Assembly (NCBI GenBank): GCA_963682175.1
Contig: OY821786.1
Span: 22,583,501-22,647,500 of the forward strand
Length of the DNA: 64,000 bases
Source of the DNA: Triglochin maritima
Lineage: Eukaryota > Streptophyta > Magnoliopsida > Alismatales > Juncaginaceae
Direction of reading: 5' to 3'
The position numbers were made by a program, and so were the translations under genes. Below the pieces are notes generated by a model, which had not been told where the DNA came from, did no database searches, and worked only from the letters and a program-made list of their open reading frames with translations. This document shows positions 57,478-64,000 of this stretch, piece after piece (the first letter of the stretch is position 1; each line of letters begins with the position of its first letter).

Positions 57478-59649
57478 ATGTACATACGTAGAAAACCGCC
57501 CACACTTACTTCATGCATTGTCCTCAATGAATATGAGTATGATACTACATGGAATTATGCATTAACAAGAAAAGATCTCACCAACGTGAAATGCAAATAG
57601 AAGTTCATGGTTATATTGATGGACATAAACCTGAATTCCCTAGATCTGTGAGATACTTAACAAATGAAGCCCAAATACTCAAGGACTCAGACTCACGACA
57701 ACCAATTTTTTATATATTTTATATTATTTAAATATGACTATATACAAAAATAAGTTCTCATCATCCTTTCTTAAAGAACAATGAAAGGAAACCTTATAGT
57801 GGATCAATGTACCTGGAATGGGAACATGACGCAATGCAAGCCAAAATACTTAAGTGTGGGCCCTCCTCAATAAGTGTACTAGATAATGAGAGAAGTTCAT
57901 GAATTGGATGCAAAAGCATCTGCTTCAAAGGATCAAGTTGAAAAAGCTCGAACCTCTTAAGAGTTTGACAACAATTGCGTAACGGAAGAAGAGTTTCCCC
58001 CATTGTGGTATTAAAATCGTGATCATCAATCCAAACTCACGAACCAACATGCTGGTGTGTCAGAACGAAGTCAAGAACCTCGTTAGGCTTGCCTGACACA
58101 CCATGCGAACAAAAAGTGAGTCTTTCACCCAAGATATCCTTTAAGGACCTCTCAAAGTAAGAGTATTAGGGACTTGTTGCTCCACTAAAGGTGGGTCCTT
58201 GAGGGGCACAACATTTAGATCATGTGACTCAATGGCCATTGGACAAAAAGATAAGGCACAATCTTATGCCAACTTAAAATCAAGTTGGTCCATGTTATTC
58301 TCATTTTGGAACGAATCCTCCACCAAGTGATCGTGAATTGAAACCGCAAGTCCCTCGACTGACTAGGAGTTTGACTTTAAAAGGTTGTGCTTTGAATTTG
58401 TGGATGTGGTGGTGGTTTGATATCAGAAGATGAATCCTCATGTTGACAAGAATGACCACCTTGCTCACGTTCACTTGGTCGTTGTGTCATCTAACTCACT
58501 TGCATTTCCAGAGTTTGCAAGGAATTTAAGTTGAACTTCATCAAATTTTGAGTGGTTTGCATGTATATTTTGAGGGTTTGTTCTAAGGAATCAAGTCGCG
58601 GGTCAACTATGAGGTTCATGTCAAAATTTTGGAAATTTTTGGGTTAGGTGTTCGTGGCCTGAGAATGAGTTCAATGATTGGTAGTTGGGTGTTGGTAGAG
58701 TTTTGGGTATTCAGGAGGAGGATGTTGTTCGGGTGGGATCCCTAGGCAATTCCTCGGTGGACCATTGGTCTCCCGGACACACCCGCTCTGTCCAGAGGAT
58801 GTGGGTTGTTAGTCAGTTGGGCTCCCTCACTAACGCCAATTGGTTTTAGTCGAGTGGCTAGGTCCATGTTGTATTCCTACAGATACTGAGGCGGGCATGA
58901 TGTATGATACTGAGGATTTCTTTTGTTTCCCCATGAATACGTCCTCCCTGGGTTATACGCGAATGCGGAACGATCATAATGAGTACTTTGGGAAAAAGCA
59001 TCATCATAATTGGGTTCGGGAGGAACATATGAACACTCCTCGAACACATAACCACTAAAACCACTCTGGACATCTAACGTGGCATGTAGAACCACCGATT
59101 CGGTGATACCCTCTACTACAAGAACGAAAGAGGCCAAAGTTTCTTGTAATGACTTAGTTTGTTCACCAACGTATGATCCGACACAACTAGATGATGGTCT
59201 AGAAGTTGGTGCCTCTCTCATATCACCCTAATCTAAACATTCCCAGCTACACTATTAAAATTGTCCTACCAAACTTGGGTGTTTGTCTGAGGCACCTTAG
59301 GATGCATGGGTTGGGTATACCAGGGAGAGTAGTCTTGGTCTCAACAATGAAATGAATGATAACCCATGTAACCATCCATCTCCATAATAATACTCTCAAA
59401 TTGACTACTTTTACCACCATGAGATCAAACACTCATAAAAGTGCTCGACTTGACCCCAAAACACTAAGAAGGTGTAAAGGGGACGAGACTATAACTAGCA
59501 ATCAAGCCTTCCAATCAAACACTCAGCTCACTATTTTTCCAATGCAACCCTACTAACTAATGCATGAATGAGTGAAGAAGATGTCGTACCTTACATCACC
59601 AATCAACAACAAGAAGGTAAATAAAAGGAAAGACAATATGCAATCAAGG
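57478..59649 (-). pseudogene. Athila/Tat-like gag and 3' fragment in reverse orientation
   Basis: Minus-strand relative of 62060-63200. From about 59380: the MDGYMG-like start, MREAPTSRPSSSCVGSYVGEQ (59221-59160), FEECSYVPPEPNYDDAFSQS, YNPGRTYSWGNK, and Gln/His/Pro-rich blocks to about 58400. It then jumps to ATTGAGGACAATGCATG near 57530-57510 at the other end. The zinc knuckle cysteines are partly lost. It is bracketed by plus-strand LTR-Cs on both sides, so its orientation disagrees with them. Confidence 0.75.
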
Positions 59650-61035
59650 TGATTGACATAATTTCATGCATACATTTGTGTCATATATCCGTTATCTTTC
59701 ACCTAAACAATGCTACGTAACGAGTTTTATGTTTGAATTTCAGAAATAAATAGGTTTGAGGAGAAGAAGCATAAAAGGACCTAAAAGCTGGGAAAGGGAC
59801 TGATTTGAGAGACTTAGGGACTAAGATGCAAGGGAGAAGGACCTGAATGTAAGCCCCAAAGGATCAATGAGCAAATGAAGAAACTCCACTTCATCATGAG
59901 GAGTATTTGGGCAATTAGATTCGGACGGACACTCCGATAACCGATCCGAGTGCACCCCATGTGAAGAAATAAAGAAAATCAGACGAAAATGGGTCGGATC
60001 TGGGAAAAAGTGACCGCCAATTGGCGGTCCAAGACCGCCAATTCGCAGTCCGTTTGTGTCTGAATCCGACCTGGTTTCTCCAGGAGATTGGTTAGTTGTT
60101 TATATGTATTCTGGGAAGGTTTTATTAATCCCACATCGGGGGATTGTCGCCGATTACCTTTTTCTATCGCTATAAATAGAAGTTCTCCTCCTTTTAGATT
60201 CACCCATTGCTTGGTGGCATTCTCTCTAGTAGGAGTAAAAGCCTTGAAGCAAAAACTCAAAGTGGAGAAGAATACCACTTTCAATGTGAGTCATGTTAAT
60301 AAAATATTTTTTCTTAGTTTCTTTTAATATTGTCTTGTCTTTTAATTCTTGCATGCTTCTTTAGTTTAGTTTCTTTGCATTTAGCTTTTTAATATTTCTT
60401 GTTTGCTTAGTTTAATCACCTTTCATTAGAATGTTTTGTTTTGTTAATGTTGTTTGTAGTGTAATGATTAGAGAGTAGTTTCATCCCCCTTTGGGGGTGG
60501 GGATGATGTTCATACATGCATTAAAGAATGGAAATGAATGCTTTATTTTGGAATGTGTTGATAAATGTGAATGTATGCTTGCTTGTTTAGAGTAGAACAC
60601 TTCACTTGATGAGTTTTGCCACAAATACTAGACATCTCTCATGCTTGTTTAGGTTCTGAAATAACCAACTTGTATATGTGAATCAACTAGGTTAGTGAAT
60701 GGATTGATAGGTTTTGCCATAGACTTTAGACACTTCCTATACATGAAAACACTACCTACATTTGTGCCTATTGAGTGCATTCTTCAGCATCTTTTTACAT
60801 GTGTGCACACACTCCACCTTTTAGGGGTTTTCCATTTCTGATTTCCAGCTTTCATCTTCTTTGTTTGTTTCGTTCTAGCTTAGCGTAGTTACTTTAGTGT
60901 AGTCACAACTTCTTCCCCTCTTTTCCCACTTGCCTTCGAACAAACTAAAGTCAACACACCTCCCTGTGGATCGACCCTATTTGCCACCGCTTCAACGCGG
61001 CCGTGCAGTTGAGGTTATTTTAAAATGCTCAATCA
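59650..61035 (+). repeat. LTR-C, 5' LTR of a Tat/Athila-like element
   Basis: 1386 bp from TGATTGACATAA to CTCAATCA, followed by the primer site. Perfect palindrome GACCGCCAATTGGCGGTC at 60012-60029, followed at once by a second, imperfect one. TATAAATA at 60171-60178. Confidence 0.9.
60012..60029. promoter_or_regulatory. 18-bp perfect palindrome in LTR-C U3
   Basis: GACCGCCAATTGGCGGTC, about 140 bp upstream of the TATA box. Equivalent sites are at 11391, 46857 and 56446 in the other LTR-C copies. Confidence 0.6.
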
Positions 61036-61041
61036 AGTTTT

Positions 61042-61059
61042 TGGCGCCGTTGTCGGGGA
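61042..61059 (+). other. primer binding site, tRNA-Asp type
   Basis: TGGCGCCGTTGTCGGGGA shortly after the LTR end is the primer site known from plant Athila/Tat elements (usual form TGGCGCCGTTGCCGGGGA). Confidence 0.85.
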
Positions 61060-62087
61060 GGTGTTCTGTCGAGACTTTGGTTTGGACGATTCGAGTGGTT
61101 TTAATTTTTTTTTGTAGTTTTAGTTTATTTCAGGAGGCTTCAAAGATCAAGAAACATCGCCAGAAGAAGTCGGGAAGGAAACAGAAGCAAACGGACCGCC
61201 AATTGGCGGCCTGGTGAGCTCTAACTTTCCTCTCCTTTTTTTCTGGTTGTTTCTACACTCACTAGGATATCTGGGAGCTCAATTTGGAATGTTTTGACTT
61301 GTAGTTTGCTCCCAAATTAACAATTAAGTCCCTTTAATCAACTCAGACCTTAAAACTCAAAGCAAAAGATTAAATTGATTGCCATCTAGGTGATGCATCA
61401 TTTGTAGACCTTGCACGTATTTGTCTTTTCTTTGCTTTACATTTTTTGTTGTTGATTGCTGGCGTGAGGTATTTGCACCCAATTCCCTCATTCATGTATG
61501 TTTAGATCATGCATTATTTTGTAAGGTGCATCGGGACAAGAGTGAGTTGATCGTTTGATTGGAGAGTTGATTGCTAGATTAAGGATCAAAATGCTACTAA
61601 GGAGGGGCTGTCCCATACAAGATAAGGTGGGGGATTTCATCACCCTTTCCTTTGCCCCAAAAATCACTCTTAATCTAAGCCTTAATTCTAAAAGTGATCG
61701 AGTTGAGACCATCATGACCTGATCGACGTTGCCTGCCTTGTCGATAGTAGGAGGTACTGGATCTCCGGATTTGGTATCACTTGCTGGGAATTGTGGTCTT
61801 CGTTGTAGGGAGGTGAGGCGTGTCGACACTAGTGATCTCGAAGTTAGGCGTCGTCTGGCCTAAGGACCATAGCCATAAATTGTTTGAGCCGTGCTTGCTA
61901 GATTAGGCTTCTACCTTCTCCCACTACCCACGCTAGCTCTAGGGATTCTTCCATTCTCCTCTAAGTCATCTTCTTCTCACCTACTTCTACGTTCTAGTCA
62001 TCTACCCTTTATACTCTTTTTTAGCATTCTTTTTGCGAGCTTGGCCTCGTGGTGGTGAGAGTGGTCGACTCGAGAGTTTTTGTTGAG
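61060..62087 (+). other. leader of the LTR-C element
   Basis: Untranslated. Another copy of the palindrome (GACCGCCAATTGGCGGCC, 61194-61211) lies here. No open frame with recognisable content. Confidence 0.6.
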
Positions 62088-63152
62088 ATGGACGGTTACA
62101 TGGGCGACCATCCATATCATTGTTGGGACCAGGATAATTCTCCCTGGTACTCCGGACCCATGCATCCTGGGGTGCCTCAGACAAACACCCCGTATGGTTG
62201 GGACGATCTTAATTGTTTGGCTGAGCAATCTTCATATTGGGGTGATATGAGAGAGGCACCGACTGCTAGACCACCATCTAGTTAGGTCGGATCATATGTT
62301 GGTCAACAAACTCAGACATTACAAGGACCTTTGGCCTCTTTCATGCATGTGGTAGATGACATGAGTGCACCGGTAGCTCCAGTAGTTGTACCGTGTGACT
62401 ATTGCGGGTTGAGCGGTCATGTTTTCGGGGAATGTCCTTATGTTGCCCCAGAGCCTGAGTATGAGCACACCTTTTCCCAAAATGCTCAATGTGACCCTTA
62501 CGCACCCGCGTACAACCCGAGAGGGATGGATTCGTGGGGCGACAACTCTTATTCAAATTCTTATACATCACTTCCACCTTAGTATCATCCTCCCGAATAC
62601 CCAGAATTCTACCAACACCCTACTCCAAATCATTGGCCTCATTCTCAGCCTATCAACACTCAACACAACAATTTCCCAAATTCTGACTTGAGCTTCACAG
62701 TTGCCCCCAGATTTGATTCTTTAGAACAAACCCTCCAAACGTTCATGGAAACCACTCAAAATGTAATGAAGTCCACTTAAAATTCCCTGCAAACTATGGA
62801 AATGTATGTGAGTGAAATTACACAACAATTAAGTAAACGTGAGGAGGGTGACATTTCTTGTCAACATGAGGATTTATCTTCTGATATCGAACCACCACCA
62901 CATCCACAAATTCAAAGCACAATCATTCAAAGTCAAACTCCTAGTCAGTATGAGGGACTTGGGGTTTCAATTCACCATCACATGGTGGGGGATTCGATCC
63001 AAATTGAGAATAACATGGACCAACTTCATTATGAGTCGGCACAGGATTGTGCGGTATCTTTTTGTCCCGTGGCCTTTGAGCCACATGATCTTCATGTTGT
63101 GCCTCTCAAAGACTCACCTCTGGTGGAGCAAGAGCTCCCTAGTACCACATGA
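62088..63152 (+). pseudogene. Tat/Athila-like gag with CCHC zinc knuckle
   Basis: One frame from the ATG at 62088 to the stop at 63152, with only three internal stops (62283, 62580, 62778). A zinc knuckle CDYCGLSGHVFGEC (C-x2-C-x4-H-x4-C, about 62392-62433) is followed by VAPEPEYEHTFSQNAQ, YNPRGMDSWGD, an Asn/Gln/Pro-rich tract and a short helical part (MEMYVSEITQQLSKREEGD). It binds and packages RNA in active relatives. The capsid part that normally comes before the knuckle is short or absent. After 63144 a 64-bp tandem duplication shifts the frame. Confidence 0.8.
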
Positions 63153-63208
63153 TCTTCATGTTGTGACTCTCAAAGACTCACCTCTGGTGGAGCAAGAGCT
63201 CCCTAGTA
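63081..63208. repeat. 64-bp tandem duplication in gag
   Basis: 63081-63144 is repeated at 63145-63208 with one difference (GTGCCTC against GTGACTC). Confidence 0.9.
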
Positions 63209-63217
63209 CCCTTAAGG

Positions 63218-64000
63218 ATTGGCGGTCCCATTTGTGTCCGAATCTGACCCGAATTCTTGAGGAGATTGGTTATTTGTTTATATGTATTATGGGATGGTTT
63301 TATTAGTCCAACATCGGGGGATTGTCCCCGATTAACTTTTTCTATGGCTATAAATAGAACTCCTCCTCCTTTTATATTCACCCATTTCTTGGTGGCATTC
63401 TCTCTACTAGGAGTAAAAGCCTTGAAGCAAAAACTCAAGGTGGAGAAGAATGTCACTTGCAATGTGAGTCATGTTAATAAAATAATATTGTCTTGTCTTT
63501 TAATTCTTGCATGCTTCTTTAGTTTAGTTTCTTTTCATTTAGCTTTTTAATATTTCTTGTTTGCTTAGTTTAATTGCCTTTCATTAGAATGTTTTGTTTT
63601 GTTAATGTAGTTTGTAGTGTAATGATTAGAGAGTAGTTCCATCCCCCTTTGGGGGTGGAGATGATGTTCATACATGCATTAAAGAATGAAAATGAATGCT
63701 TTATTTTGGAATTTGTTGATAAATGTGAATGTATGCTTGCTTGTTTAGAGTAGAACACTTCACTTGATGAGTTTTGCCATAAATATTAGACACGTCTCAT
63801 GCTTGTTTAGGTTCTGAAATAACCAACTTGTATATGTGAATCAACTAGGTTAGTGAATGGATTGATAGGTTTTGCCATAACCTTTAGACACTTCCTATAC
63901 ATGAAAACACAACCTACATTTGTGCCTATTGAGTGCATTCTTCAGCATCTTTTTACATGTGTGCACACACTCCACCCCTTAGGGGTTTTCCATTTCTGAT
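63218..64000 (+). repeat. LTR-C lacking its first part, runs off the window
   Basis: From ATTGGCGGTC at 63218 the sequence follows 60020 onward of the 5' LTR nearly base for base, including the TATAAATAG near 63350 and the CATCCCCCTTTGGGGGTGG block. The first ~370 bp of the LTR and the polypurine tract are gone; the junction falls in the half palindrome. Confidence 0.9.

Overview
This window looks like nuclear DNA from a flowering plant. It holds one complete, intron-rich single-copy type gene set among layer on layer of degenerate LTR retrotransposons, with LINE, SINE and hAT-type MITE debris. There are no operons, ribosome binding sites or CRISPR arrays, and I saw no tRNA or rRNA genes. The sequence does not let me name the species.

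The one host gene is on the minus strand at 19236-31784: leucine carboxyl methyltransferase 1 (LCMT1). I could place 12 GT-AG exons that join in phase into 337 codons plus a stop. Its fifth intron (22867-28650) is packed with mobile DNA: two SINE 3' ends in opposite orientation, two related retroelement remnants in opposite orientation, and a hAT MITE. A degraded, unidentified coding-like stretch lies just downstream (18466-18822).

The rest is built mainly from three LTR families that I define here from the sequence. LTR-A (about 1.5 kb, TGTTGGC...CCTACA) belongs to Copia-like elements with an initiator-tRNA-Met primer site and only a gag gene (TR-GAG type). It appears as one near-complete element (39007-45718, minus), one 5' half (1591-3731), solo LTRs at 5695-9325, 37190-38674, 43519-44982 and 52308-53818, and fragments. 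LTR-B (about 2.2 kb, TGAAA...CCTACA) is seen as two solo-type copies (6707-8879 and 9494-13234). LTR-C (about 1.4-1.55 kb, TGATTGACA...CA) belongs to Athila/Tat-like Gypsy elements with a tRNA-Asp-type primer site.

Layout. 1-1067: LINE reverse transcriptase remnant (-). 1591-3731: LTR-A gag element half (-). 4147-14099: broken Athila-like pol (+), split by LTR-A (itself split by LTR-B) and by LTR-B (itself split by LTR-C). 14100-18465: LTR-C-like relic, unclassified DNA and MITEs. 19236-31784: LCMT1. 32078-35176: MITE-like elements. 35240-46490: LTR-A relics, solo LTRs and the gag-only element, inserted into the gag of a relative. 46491-57477: Athila-like element (+) with gag, protease, RT, RNase H, integrase and a third ORF, the last cut by a solo LTR-A. 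57478-59649: Athila-like gag in reverse. 59650-64000: another LTR-C element with a zinc-knuckle gag, running off the window.

The most striking signal is an array of 10-bp CpG palindromes (CGGTCGACCG) in pairs about two helical turns apart, upstream of the TATA box of LTR-A. The pair spacing series is conserved between independent copies. LTR-B carries a similar array with 18-19 bp spacing, and LTR-C carries a different palindrome (GACCGCCAATTGGCGGTC) in the matching place.
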